Below the pieces are notes generated by a model. That model had not been told where the DNA came from and ran no database searches. It was given only the letters and a program-made list of their open reading frames with translations. The position numbers and the translations under genes are program-made. A stretch of DNA of 64,000 nt from Zopfochytrium polystomum (Eukaryota > Chytridiomycota > Chytridiomycetes > Chytridiales > Chytridiaceae): positions 434,001 to 498,000 of the forward strand of contig JAIVFJ010000004.1 in assembly GCA_025765615.1 (NCBI GenBank), given 5' to 3'. Shown piece after piece: positions 43,599 to 55,700 of the stretch. Numbering within the stretch: the stretch's first letter is position 1; each line of letters begins with the position of its first letter.

Positions 43599-45914
43599 TC
43601 AAAGCTGTGCCTCATCCGCATTGCGGATCAGGTCGAAGAAAAACCCAGAGGATGCCACCAGATCGACCGCGACCAAATTCTCGTCCACAGTGTGCATGCG
43701 CTGGGAAGCGCGGGACCGGGGCGGAGAAAAGCGGAAAATGTGTTCGCTCAATCTGTGATAAAACCGCGTATCTGGTTTTTTTTTTTTTTTTGTTATCTTG
43801 GTCAGTTTCGCCGGTTATGCTAGAGCGAGGCACAAACTTACCTGTGTTGAATGTTGGAGAAGACGGCGAAACAAACAGCGGCTCGTTCTCCCGCTTCAGG
43901 GCGTGCAGGACTGTTCCCGCCATGACCTTGTACGGCTTTCCGTCGACAGGAGTTTTGCGAGAAGGTTCCATCGGAGCAGATTCAGAGACAATACGAATCG
44001 TTCCCGTACGGATCCGTCTCTGGCGGCGCCGACACAAACTCTCGCTCTTCCCCGCTCGACATCTTTTGGGTAAGAGTCATGTTAAACGCCGCGGCAACGG
44101 ACTTTGTCAGCTGAAACAGCCGGTCTTCGGTTTTGGCAATGCTGGAATCTGCGGCAATGCGATAGTTTGCAGTGGCGGTCGCCAACTCGGGAAGAGCGTT
44201 GACCTAGTCGTGCGGAAAGAGAGTTAGTCGCGGAACGAGGCGAACATTTCTCAAAAGTGGACAATCGTTACCTTGATTCCGCCAGAGATAAGGTCAACGG
44301 CCTGCGTTGTGGACATGACAGCCTTATAGATGGGGTCTACCGCCAGCTTGTTTGCCAATTCCCGTTTTGCTTCGTCTTTCTCAGCCCCAACAGACCGGTC
44401 TACTCTCGATATGGTTTCTCGCAAATCGTTCGGCATCAGCGGCGCGTGAGCCGCCTCACACCGCAGCTGTTGCAACAACGGCGACTCGTTTTCGTCCGTG
44501 CCCAGGGACAGAGGAAATGGGTTTGCCTCGAGGTTGACAACCAGTAGCGAGAGAATCCCGATGCCAGTGTGCGCCGGCGGGACAGACGCGTGCCCACCAG
44601 GGGTCGATACTGAAAATCGGACGCTGACGGCTCCCTTCTCCGAAATCGCCAGATACGCAAAAGTCGTTCCAAACGCCTCTTCCAGACCGGTTCCTTCGTC
44701 CACGATCATCGCGATGCCGTTGACGCCATAGATGGACTCAAAGTATTCTGCCATAATCGCGGCACCTTGGATCCCAGAAATCTCTTCATCGAATCCAAAA
44801 GCTAACACGAGGGTCCGACGTGGTTGGAAACCGTTAATGACCAGATTTTCAGCTGCCTCCAGGCTATAAAGACGTCAAATCATCAAAAACTAATGGCTTG
44901 CGTACAATGCGGTACTCACATCGCGGCTAATTGGCCCTTGCAATCGGAGGTTCCGCGACCCCAAATTCGTCCATCTGCGATAATCCCGCTAGCGCCAACA
45001 GCATTCTATGAGAATGCGCATGGAAAACAAGCAACGACAGTCTTACTCAAATGGTGGATATGTCCAACGGTCGACGGTGTCAGAAGGAACAGGAACGGTA
45101 TCTTGATGAGCGGCCAACAAAAGAGGCTTGAGCGACGGGTCCGAGCCCTTCCATGTGTACACAAGGCTGTAGCGGTTGACAATGTCAAGCTCCAGCTTCG
45201 AGTGGCTGTTTGCTTCCTTTGTCAGCTTCCAGTGGCGTGACTTTCCACTCCCTTCCCACTCACAGTTGCGGCCACGTCGCTTTCAAGTAGGACCTGAGCT
45301 CGTACAGTCCCAGTCGGCGCGGATCATCCGGCAGTGGTTCCTCCACGGGCCGCGTCTTCATATCGTCGAACGAAACGGTCTGGATGCGGACCATTCCGCT
45401 GAGTTTTTGGGCCAATGCGTCCGTGAACGATGTGTTGGACCCGTCGTAGTAGGACGCGAACACTTGATCGAGAGCAGGATGGCTTGACGGAGCCAACGGG
45501 AGTTCTTGCGCGCACGAAGCTGCTAGGGCTAGAGCCGGGACGTCGTTGGTTCCCAGTGATAGGAACGGCAAGTCAGGCTGGGTTGCCCCGAAATTGGTCG
45601 CGGATGTAGAGAGCTCTTGCCCCGTAGATACGAGTTTGAGGAGTCCAGAGTCCCACAGAGATGACGCGCAGCGTCGAAGGCACGAGAGTGACGACCAGAA
45701 GCAGCAGCAGCAGAAGCTTGCCAATCACCATTGCCGGTGGCCGAGTTGTTGCCGCGCTATTGGCCGCTGAGGGCAGCGGATGGAGCGGCAACGACGAGCC
45801 GAGGAACGGCATGGACACTACAGCATGCGATGATGCATGGCGGCCAACGTCGCCGTCCCCTCTGTCCCCGCCGTCGTGGTCGTCCTCGCCGCCGCCGCCG
45901 CTACGCTCTTCCAT
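43599..45914 (-). CDS. M20 metallopeptidase, carboxypeptidase-S-like (seven exons, one frame break)
   Basis: Minus-strand exons 45914-45657, 45577-45264, 45205-45047, 44988-44920, 44863-44272, 44203-43842 and 43771-43599. An N-terminal anchor (MVIGKLLLLLLLVVTLV, with a possible 60-residue cytosolic tail before it) precedes the catalytic domain. The metal ligands are visible: AAHQDTVPV, GRGTSDCKGQ, GFDEEISG and RMHTVDE; NTDTRFYHRLSEHIFRFSP is the usual C-terminal signature. The family is yeast Cps1 / Gly-X carboxypeptidase, vacuolar. Exon 6 is one base too long: frame SAPPETDPYG must shift to GTIRIVSESAP near 43994-44000 (GGGAACG). All other junctions close, so this is either a recent mutation or an assembly indel. 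The alternative start at 45731 begins at the anchor. Confidence 0.8.
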
Positions 45915-46174
45915 CTTCTTGTTGGTTTGCGGCATCTCGGCTGTCTTCACGTTCGAGGGCTTGCGGTGGCAATGTTTTCAGTGCGAAAGGTTGTTGCAGC
46001 ATGTCGCGCGGGACCGCCAGAGCGACCACCCTCCACATGATTGAGGCAAAGAAAAAAGTGAAATAAATCAATTCCATTCTGTCGTAAGCAGATCGGCAAC
46101 ACGGCAATCCAAACGATCTGGACCCCACCCCTTCACCCTCCCTGGACTGACCTGGACTGACGGGCGCGAGACGG

Positions 46175-49100
46175 ATGACGATGGCGCCCGCTGTGGGCTG
46201 GACGCTGCCGCAGGTGTTAGACGATCTGCAATGGTGAGGATGCAGGTGTGCGAATGCGTGCGAATGCGTCCGAATCGTGCCGCGTATTTTATTTTCCCTG
46301 CCGGCCCCGCTCCTCCACTCACACCACCTGTTATTGGCAAATCTATCCCTCACCTTTTCTTTATACAACCCAGCCGCTTCATCATCAACGTACCCAAAGA
46401 CGAGCTTGCGACCGTCGAGCGCGTCTGCTTCCAAATAGAGCAAGCCCACTGGTTCTACGAAGACTTTATGCGCGAGGCATCCCCCTCGCTCCCGTCCTTT
46501 TCGCTGCGCCAGTTTTGCCATCGCATCTTCTCGCACTGCCCGATCTTGCGGCAGGGCCTTCGCGTGGAAAAGTCCGGAACATCTCAGCCGCTCGAGGACA
46601 TTGATTTTGACAAAGCCTTTGACACGTTCATCGAGTACAAAGTCCGGGTGCCCGTGTGCGGCGCGGTCATCCTCAATGAAAGCCTCACCAAGGCGCTGCT
46701 CGTGCGAGGGTGGAAGTCCTCGGCCGGCTGGGGCTTTCCAAAGGGAAAAATCAACAAGGAAGAGTCCGAGGCGGAATGCGCGGCGCGCGAGGTGCTTGAG
46801 GAAACGGGATTTGACATCACGGGAAAGATGCACGGCACGTTTATCGAGCGGACAATTCGCGAGCAGCGCATCCGGCTCTACATCGTTCCGGGCGTGCCCG
46901 AGTCCACGTCCTTTCTTACCCAGACGAGGAAAGAAATAGGCGATATTAAGTGGTTCAAGCTTGCAGACCTTCCCGGGTTTCAGCAGGAGTCCGAAGGCGC
47001 GCCACCTGCGATGGGTCCGAACGGCCTTCCCAAGACACGATTTTACATGGTTACGGCATTTGCTGGCGCGCTGCGTCGCTGGATAACTACGAACAAAAAG
47101 AGCGTTCGAAAGAAGCGACGGGACCAAGCCTTGACCGCTGGAGGCAGTTTGGGGCTTCCTTCAAACGTCGCCTCGCTCATGACAAGCGAGTTCGACAGAA
47201 GCTCGACGGATATGGACAGCGATACACCGGAGTCCCATGTCCCAAAGAGCGTTGTGCAGAACTACGCAACGGAAGTGTCAGCTCGGGGACCTGACTCCAC
47301 AGCCGGCTCAGTGGAAGAGTCGTTGACGCAATCTTTGAAGTCGTTCATGGGTATTCAGGCCGAAAGCCCCGTACCTGCGATTACCCGGTATGACCAGCTG
47401 CAACAAGCGCGGTCATCACCAATTTCATCTCAACCTCCTGCCCAGCAACATCAGCAGTCGGCTCAGTCCCAGTTCCAGCAGCAGCAACCTCAACAAATTT
47501 CGTCAAAGGGCTTGAACCAAAGACCTGCCACGACGACTGTGGATTCCTCTGTTGTAAATAATCAACAGTATGGCCAAGCCGTGGCAACTGCGACAAATTC
47601 TTTCTTTCAGCAGCAGCATCCGCAACAGCAGCACCAACAGCCTCAGCAGTCGCAGTCGCAGCCGTCCATCCAAAATGTTCCGTTTTTGGGAGGAATTGGT
47701 GCGTCCGACCAAAATCTATCAGCACCGCAACAAGGTCAGGTACCCGCAACTCCGCAGAATCAATACGGATTTAATCTACTCTCGCCACCAATGTCTGCCA
47801 GCGCTGCAATGGGCCAAAATCAAAACTTCACAACCCCCTTCCAGGGTATCATCTCTACTGCTGATGGACCCGCCGTCATCCAAATACTTCCTATTCACCA
47901 GGCGGGAGCGGTTGGAGGTGTTTCCGGTGTCGTCGGGTCGCCAAATCAGGCCCAGCAGACACAACAAGCACAACAAGGACAGCAAATGCTGACGATGCAG
48001 ATGATACAGCAGGCTCTCATGCAGAGTTCGTCGCCGCCGCCAGCCCCACAGGGACCACAGCTCTTGGCACAAGGACGACCTAGTGGTACGACGATGATGC
48101 CGAACGCGGCTCCAATGTCAGTTCAAATGCCAATGCAAATGCAAATGCAAGCACAGCAGTTCCCCCAAGCGCCCATTCCACAAATGAGCCAGCCAATAGG
48201 CCCGCCACAGCAGTTTGTTGGCCAGCCTATAGGGCAATTCATGACAATGCCTCAACAAGTGCAGCAGCAGGCACAGCCGGGAATGCCTCAGGTACCATTT
48301 CAGCCGATGCAGTTTCAAAACCAGCAACAGCAGGCAGCAATGGGGGGACAGCGGTTTTTCCCTCAGCGTCCACCCCCTTCCCAGCAGATGCCGCCTCAGA
48401 TGCAGCCACAAATGCAGCCTCAAATGCAACCGCAGATGCAGGCACCACCGATGCAACCACTAATGCCATTTTCTCAGCAAGTGCAGCAGCCAATGGGGGG
48501 GTTCCCAAATCAGAACAATTTGCCTTTTCGGCCACCGATGCAAACTGGACCCTCGAGTGTGTCGATGCAGTTCCAAGGTGCACCTCCACCGCAGCAGTTG
48601 CAACCACCGCACCAGGCGCCCCAGCAAGGCATGCAGGTTTACTATCCGCCCATTCTGCCTCAACAGCTTCAGCATCAGCAGCAGGTGCCGCCGCCACCGT
48701 TGCAATCGCAGCCCTCCTCGACCGTAGAGCCGTTGCGATGGAACGGTTCGCAAGTTGCGGGACCTGGAGCATCATCAACTGTTGATGGAGCTCAAAGCGC
48801 ACGCAGGGCTTCCTCCTCTGCACTTTCTACCGGATCGGCCCAGGCGCCCCAAAGCCAAACTCTTCGGCGGGCTTCAAATCAGCATTTGCACGCGAGCTTG
48901 CCTCCGAAGCCCCAGCCGATGGAACGGAAGCAAAGCCTAGAGTTGCAGCGACCTCCGTTGGCTCCCTCCACCTCCTCCTTCCCCGCTGCCAGCTCGGTTG
49001 CAGCGGCAGTTAATTCCACCGATGCACCTTCCAGTAATACTCTGTCTGCACCACAGCCAACTTTCCCGTTCCCGTCAATTCCATGGAAACCCCAGCCAGT

Positions 49101-50809
49101 ACCACAACAGAATCAGCAGCGAGTCGCCTCACTCCTAGAGATCCTCACCAAAGGCGCCAATGCCACATCTCCGCATCCTACTTTACCAATCGCTCGACTG
49201 CCGCCCCCACCCAGTAACCCGTTCAGACGCAGCGGCAGCACCAATAGCGGAATGGGGACGGGAGGCTCAATGGACGACAGCGCGGATAATTGTGAGACAA
49301 CGGATGCCACGAAGGCTGGCGTGGCCGGAGCTGCTCCTGTCGGCAGCGGTGCTCCAGCCCAAGCTGGTAGCTCTTCGTCACCCGTCACTCGGACACCGTC
49401 AGACCCTAATGTTCGCTCTGCCAGTTCCGAATCGCCTCGTGCGGGAAGTGAAGATCAGCGTAACGCGCTGCTGTCCATACTGCGCGGCGGTGGAGGGGCG
49501 GGCGGCGGAGGCGGCGGTGGCGGTCCGCTGACAAACATCCAACTCCCTCCGACCGGTACATTGTTCAGGCAGGCACTCCTAAGCTGGCTGATGATGGCCA
49601 GAAGGAAGCACTGCTGTCGATTTTGCAGGGCAGTCCAAGTAGTACCAGTTCCAGCCTCTTCGGTACCCTCGCTGGGAAGGGCCCTATCAGAGGTTCCCAA
49701 CGCCACCGGAACGGGTAGTATACAACCGGCCAACACAAGCCCGAAGACTGGTAGCGCGACACATCGTGACGCGTTACTCTCGATCTTGCAGGGTGGCGGC
49801 GGAGGCCCTATCAGCAGTGTTGCTGGCGGAAATCCAAACGGCCAAAGCACTACCAGTCCAGTGGGCGCTATTGTCACAGATATTTCAGCTCCGCCGGCTG
49901 CGACCAAGATTGGCAGCGTTGCGCAACGCGACGCGCTGTTGTCGATTCTGCAAGGAGGCGACAGCCCGTCCCAGCCGAAGGAAAGCTTTGCAAGCTCGTC
50001 CAACACTGTGAGTGCGACGGCCCCCACGAACTGGAGGCGAGCCGCGAGAGTCGCTTTTTTCCGCGCGGACCGGTGCGAGCAGTGAAGACTCTGCGGGCGC
50101 ACCTCCTCGCCGCGTCTCAGAGGCCGGCACCTCAGGCTCTGCGAGCAACCTTTTCGCCCAGACACCGGGGCTTGGATTCTCCCCTTCCGTTGCTGCTAGC
50201 GCCGCGAGCGTAGTCACTCCAGAAACTGCCAAGCCAAGGATTGGAAGTGGCGAGCAGCGCGATGCGCTGTTGACCATCCTGCAAGGAGGCGGTGGCGGCG
50301 GCGGTGGTGGCGGAAGGCAGCAGCCCCCTCACCCGGAAGGGTTTAACGGACTGATGGGTGGTGTTCCTGGCAGCGTCATGGCAGCGATGGATGCGATTCC
50401 ACGAAAGGAAGGCAGCTTCAGCAGCGTCCACAGCAGCGGCTCGATCGACAGCGGCGGAGGAGGAGGACGGGGGATGGCCTCGTTGTTGGGTGGCCTGAGC
50501 CGAGCTTCTCCCACGGGCGACCACGGACGCCTTGGATCGACTGAGCACAAGAATTCGCTTCTGGCGATTCTCGGGTTGGGTGGTGGCGGCGGTGGCGGCG
50601 ATGGTAGCCGGGCGGGCTCGCCGCTGGTTGGACCGACGTCGTCACCGGCGCCCCTTCTGACGGACTCGGCGAGAAAGCTGTCGACGGCGTCGTCCCAGAA
50701 CTCGATCGAGATGTCGGAGGCTATCAAAGCGGCGTTGGGCATGAAGCTGGGAGGAGGCGGCGGCGGCGGCGGCAGTGGATTCGGGAGCAGCGATCGGTCG
50801 TCGTCGTGA
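46175..50809 (+). CDS. DCP2: mRNA-decapping enzyme subunit DCP2
   Basis: Exon 1 (46175-46233) ends LPQVLDDLQ; exon 2 starts at 46374 and joins in phase to CRFIINVPKDELATVERVCF. Box A follows (QIEQAHWFYEDFMRE), then the Nudix domain with the full box GFPKGKINKEESEAECAARE, VLEETGFD (catalytic Glu pair) and Box B to FAGALRRWI. Dcp2 removes the 7-methylguanosine cap in the cytoplasm with Dcp1 and Edc3. The rest is a very long Gln/Pro-rich region with repeated leucine motifs of the type RDALLSILQGG, like the helical leucine-rich motifs that bind Edc3. Frame changes occur near 49560-49690 and 50008-50085; an intron (GTGAGT at 50008) or indels may explain them. Total length is about 1480 residues. 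Confidence 0.88.
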
Positions 50810-51518
50810 TGATGTGAATGAGTGACAACTGACAACGGCATGGGGTATTTTCTGCGCGCTCACCTTCCTTGATTCTTTGGGTTTTTCCTGTTTTCTTCTC
50901 CTTTCGTGTGTTTTTGCAGTCGTTTTTTTTTTATTTTCATGTTCCACAGACAGACAGACAGAGAAAGACAAACACCCTGTAATTGTCCGACGAACTATAA
51001 ATATTTGGAATCCCACGCACACTGAAGCCTTTCCATTCTCCTTCCTCAAGGAGTCAGGTTAGCCTTTTCCACCACGCCGCGAGACGAGACCGGCTGCGGC
51101 CGCCGCGTCTGAAATCGGCCGCACCTGGATCGTCCTGCTCACCCTGCTCCCGCCCATTTTCGATGTCCTGCGATCGCCAATGTCTGGCTTGTTCTCACAA
51201 AGGACGGATCGTTCTGCGTTTCCTCCTCATTCTCTTAAACCAAAAGGGTGGATCCGAGCTGGACGCTGTCAATCAACGAGCGGAACCAGTCTTTAATCAA
51301 CCCAAAATCTTACTGTACAGTGTTCCTCAGGTCCCCAACGCGTCCTCGTTTGACTTTCTGTGCGGAAAGGCGCTCTTGAACTTGAAGTTGCGTTTAACCG
51401 GATGGGGATTTTGTTGCGGTGGGAGTAGAGGATAAATTCAATAAAATCACTGCCCTGAACACCGCCCCCAGAAGTCACTGCATCCAAGCAGATCACCGTG
51501 AACATCCAAAGAATCAAA
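50810..51518. other. Intergenic region between DCP2 and dephospho-CoA kinase
   Basis: No supported gene. A hydrophobic frame (TWIVLLTLLPPIFDVL, about 51110-51160) has no start codon or homologue that I recognise. T-rich and (CAGA)n stretches follow the DCP2 stop. Confidence 0.5.
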
Positions 51519-52322
51519 ATGCGCATCATCGGCCTCACCGGCGGAATCGCCACCGGCAAATCCACCGTCTCTGAAACCCTCAAAGACCACGACATCGCCG
51601 TCGTCGACGCCGACCTCATCGCCCGCGATGTCATGGAGGACGGCCACCCGGCGCGGCGGCGACTCCTGAAAGCGCTCGGCCCGCGCATCACGTCGGAGAT
51701 CGTCAAAGCCGACACAAACGAGCTGGATCGCGGCGCCTTGGGAGCCCTCGTGTTCCGCGATCGCTCCATCAGGACCAAAGTGAACGAGGCGACCCATCCG
51801 TACATCAAGCTGGAGATGCTGCGACAGCTGCTGTGGGCGTTTATTTGCTTCCGTCGCGTCGTGGTTTTGGACACACCACTGCTGATCGAGGTCGGGATGG
51901 ACAAGTGGGTGCACTCCGTCTGCGTGGTCTATGTGTAGGTATTTTTTTTGTGTGTCCGGAGCGCTCTCCCGCTCCATCTCTCCCTCTTTCGTTACCAACC
52001 CCCCAACCCGCTCTACACTCCACACTTGTTCGCCAGCCCCGAAAGCATCCAGCGGCAGCGACTCATGGACCGCGACCACATCACGGCCGACAAAGCGCAG
52101 GAGAAGATCGACGCCCAGATACCGATCGAGCGGAAGCGGCAGCTCGCCAACCTCGTGATCGACAACACGGCGGGCATCCGGGATACGCGGCGAAAGGTGC
52201 AGGAGCTGCTGCCGAAGCTTAAATCGTCGTGGCTGTCCACCGCCATCGCTTGGTCGCTTCTGTCGGTGCCGGCTACTGCGCTCTACTCTCTGTTGACGGT
52301 TGTCAAGGTGTTGAAATTGTGA
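51519..52322 (+). CDS. CAB5: Dephospho-CoA kinase (two exons)
   Basis: Exons 51519-51934 and 52037-52322 give 233 residues. MRIIGLTGGIATGKSTVS is the P-loop; VVDADLIARDVMEDG and HPYIKLEMLRQLL are family motifs; VLDTPLLIEVGMDKW precedes the intron; RQRLMDRDHITADKAQEKI and VIDNTAGIRDT follow. The enzyme phosphorylates dephospho-CoA in the last step of coenzyme A synthesis. A C-terminal hydrophobic segment (LSTAIAWSLLSVPATALYSL) suggests membrane anchoring, seen in some eukaryotic forms. Start: ATG at 51519 directly before the P-loop, preferred over a GTG at 51498. Confidence 0.92.
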
Positions 52323-52721
52323 TTCAACGGCGCGAGTTTGATTTCGTGCTTTCCTTTGAGGCGTGGAGATATCGAGGGTGTGGTGTAGTGTGACTTCGCT
52401 TGTGTTCCCCCTCAGTTCCCTCCACCCAACCCTTCTCTCAGGACTTGAGCGTGTGCGTCATTGTGTTGAGTGGCTTCGTCAGCGGGCGGCGGCGCACCAA
52501 ATCCAATCCATTCCGCAGCTGTTGTATTATTTTCCTTTTGATTCCACGTCTCTGCAATGTAAACATGAAATGAATGAAGTGCCAGCAGCAGCGCGACGCG
52601 CGTCCGAATAGGCGCCTGTTTTGATTAATCAGCGGCCGTGGGGCCAACGCCAACGACGATCGCTGATGAATGCGACGGAAAAAAAGGGAAAATTTGAGAC
52701 TTATTGCAGAAAAAGCAGAAC

Positions 52722-55700
52722 ATGGCGGCCAGCGGGGTTGTCGGCGCCGGCCCTGCTTCGCTGCAGTCGCTCAAGGACTCTCTCCTCAGCACGGACCAGA
52801 ACGGCGAGGAGCGCGTCGAGGTTAACCAGCGGCATCTCATCGACAAGATCCTGGCGCGGTACTCGGCGGACAACACAATCTTCCGCGAGGTGAGTCGGCG
52901 CAGGTGGGGAACGAAGTGTCCGCGGCAGGTCCAGTGGCTGAGCAAATGCTGATCGCCGACCTTCCCACCTGACCCAACAACCGCCCGGCCCATGCAACGT
53001 TGCAGCTCCTTCAAAACTCGAACGATGCGGGTAACGTTTTTTCGCAAATTCAACTCGCTGTCGTTCCCTTTTACCAACTTCGCACGAAACGATCCGGCAA
53101 CAGGCGCATCGGCTGCAGAGATTCACTTCAAAACGGACCCATCCCTGCGGTCCCCGCCGTCCCTTCGAGATGCCTTCTTCAAGAAAGCGGTGGCCAACGT
53201 CAAGACAGTCGTGTACAAGAACAATGGAAGGCCGTTCGCCGGCGAGGACTGGGGTCGGCTCAAGAAGATCGCAGAAGGAAATCCGGACGAGCAGAAGGTG
53301 AGGACGAGATTCCAACTGCACCCCCCTCCACAGACTACTGAAACTGGATGGCAGATTGGATTCTTTGGTGTTGGCTTCTACTCTCTCTTCAGTATTTGCG
53401 AGGAGCCGTTCGTAACTAGTGGAAACGAGTGCATGGCGTTTTTCTGGAAAGGTAAGCGTTTGCGATTGTTTGTGCCATCGGCGATAACTGATCATGCGGG
53501 TCTCTTTCCACCCGAACTTAAGGCGACCAGCTTTTCACGAAAAAAGGACCCGTTGCACAAGAGTCAGTCTCCGAATGGACAACCTTCTATTTGAGCCTGA
53601 GAGATCCTATCGAATGTCCAAACATTACCGATTTTGGCCGTTTTCTCGCGACGTCCCTGACTTTCACTCGACACCTAAAGAAAATCGAGGTGGGATCTTA
53701 TTTGGACGACGTGGTTATAACCACCGTTACTTCTAGGTCTTCATTGATGACGACAGAGTTTTGCTCTTGGACAAGAAGTCGGTGGAGCCCCGACCACTGG
53801 AATTCCCGAAGCACCTTTACACCTTGACGTCACCCAACAGCATTTTTCACCTGAACTCAATCTCAATGTCAAAAGTCCAGCTGGATATCACTGTGAGGAC
53901 GAATTACGACAAAGATCGAGGGAAAAGCGGGCAGGACGCCGAGTTCAGCACCTTTATGCGGACGTGCTCCGCCAAGTGTGATGTTCGACTAAATCCGCAA
54001 ATGGCGCGGGAAATGGAACGAACAACGAAGAAGAAAGCACCCCCGACTACGGAGATTCACATTCAGTTTTCCAACTACGACGAGCTTGAAGGGTCGACTA
54101 CCAACAAGACTTCGAGCCCGATACTGGAGAATCTCGTGCCAACACCTAAAGAACAGGGTCGAGTTTTCATTGGCTTTGCCACTCACCAGTCGACCGGATG
54201 TTCCATGAACTTGGCGGGACACTTGATTCCAACCGTCGAAAGAGAATCTATTGACTTTGTTGATCGAACGCTGAACATTTACAACCAGGACTTACTATCT
54301 ATTGGCGGCCTGCTTGCCCGTATTGTTTTCGAGGACGAAATGAGCTCGATTGGCTCATTATATAAAGAACTAACTTTGGACGAGCAGTCAGAGCTGTGGC
54401 TTCAGAAGAAGGCTGCTCACGCGATGGCGGCATTTACGTTCCGGCCTTCAACGCCTTCGAATCTCGTTGGTCGCATACACAGCCTTTACTTTACAAAGCT
54501 ATGCAAGAATCCACTCTCAGTCCTGTCGACGAAGGGTGTACTCCCCGTTTCCTCCGTCAGGCTTCCTAATGAGAAGATGAAAGATTTCATCAAGGAAATC
54601 CCGGTGTTCCCCTCGGAGGTAATGACGAACTGCGTGGAGCTAGTGCGTGAACTGGATCGGAACGGCACAGTTCATCTAGTAGACCTCGGGGATCTTTTGG
54701 TGGAGCTTGAAAAGCGCGTTCTCTCAGCAGATGAAGTTAAAGCTCTCATCAAGTGGTGGATCGCATACAGGAAGGCAAATGCAGTGACGGGCACCGAGAT
54801 GAAGCACTTGTTTCAATTGCTCGTCATTACCGATCCAGCGAATTTGTCGTCTCCACCAAAGCCGGCGGCTGATTTCAAGTTTCACGTCAACAATAAGATC
54901 ATACCCCCGAACGTCCCCATTCCCGAAAATGCGCTGCCCATGGAAATCAGCAAAGCCTTTTCCAAAGAGGAGTTGGAAGAAGCGTTCAGGTATGGAATGA
55001 GGGATGTGCTGGCGCCGCTTACCTAACGTTTCCTCAGCTTTGTCCAGGAGCTCACCATCCCGGAATGGTTGAATTTCGTCACGGGTCTTACCGAGTTTCA
55101 GAACAGTCCAGCATTTGTGGAAAAAATTATGGGAGTCGTTAGCCGACAGTTTGGAAGTCTGCAGAAAAACGTGCAGGCTACGATTGTGCAGATTCTCTCA
55201 GGGAAAAACTGCATCGTTTCCCGCCAAGGACTCAAAAAGCCTGGCGAAAGCTACTTTAAGAACGTTACGCTTTTCGACGACCTTCCCATCGTCATGTTCG
55301 AAAAGGGCGTGAATGACCAGTTTTTGAAAGCGCTTGGCGTTCGGGACTATGTGGACTTACAGATTGTCTTTTCGAGATTGGCGGACTTGAAATGGGACTC
55401 AGATCACGTTCAACTGGTGGGTGCTATGACAATTATGCTTTGCTTCGGTGCAATGCTCACCTGTCTTTTTCAGATCAAGTACTTGACCTCCGTACAAGAC
55501 AAACTCACTCAAAATGAGCTTGAGCGCCTTCGCCTCACGTCGGTTTTCACAAAAGAAGAGCCTCAGCTTCCGTCTGGCGAATTGAAAAGAAAGAGATTCA
55601 AGGCTGCCGAATTGTATGCTCCAAGTGAAACTCTTCGAGCTCTAGGAGTTCCAATTCTCGACTGGCCAGGGAAAGTCAAGTGGCGTAATGGCTCTGACGA

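Noticed and set aside
41959..43602. A 547-residue minus-strand frame antisense to the P450
   Set aside because: Gly/Val/Glu-rich shadow of a GC-rich exon; the plus strand has all P450 motifs.
45901..47127. A 408-residue minus-strand open frame
   Set aside because: It overlaps the DCP2 Box A and Nudix exon antisense and has no domain of its own; DCP2 on the plus strand is unambiguous.
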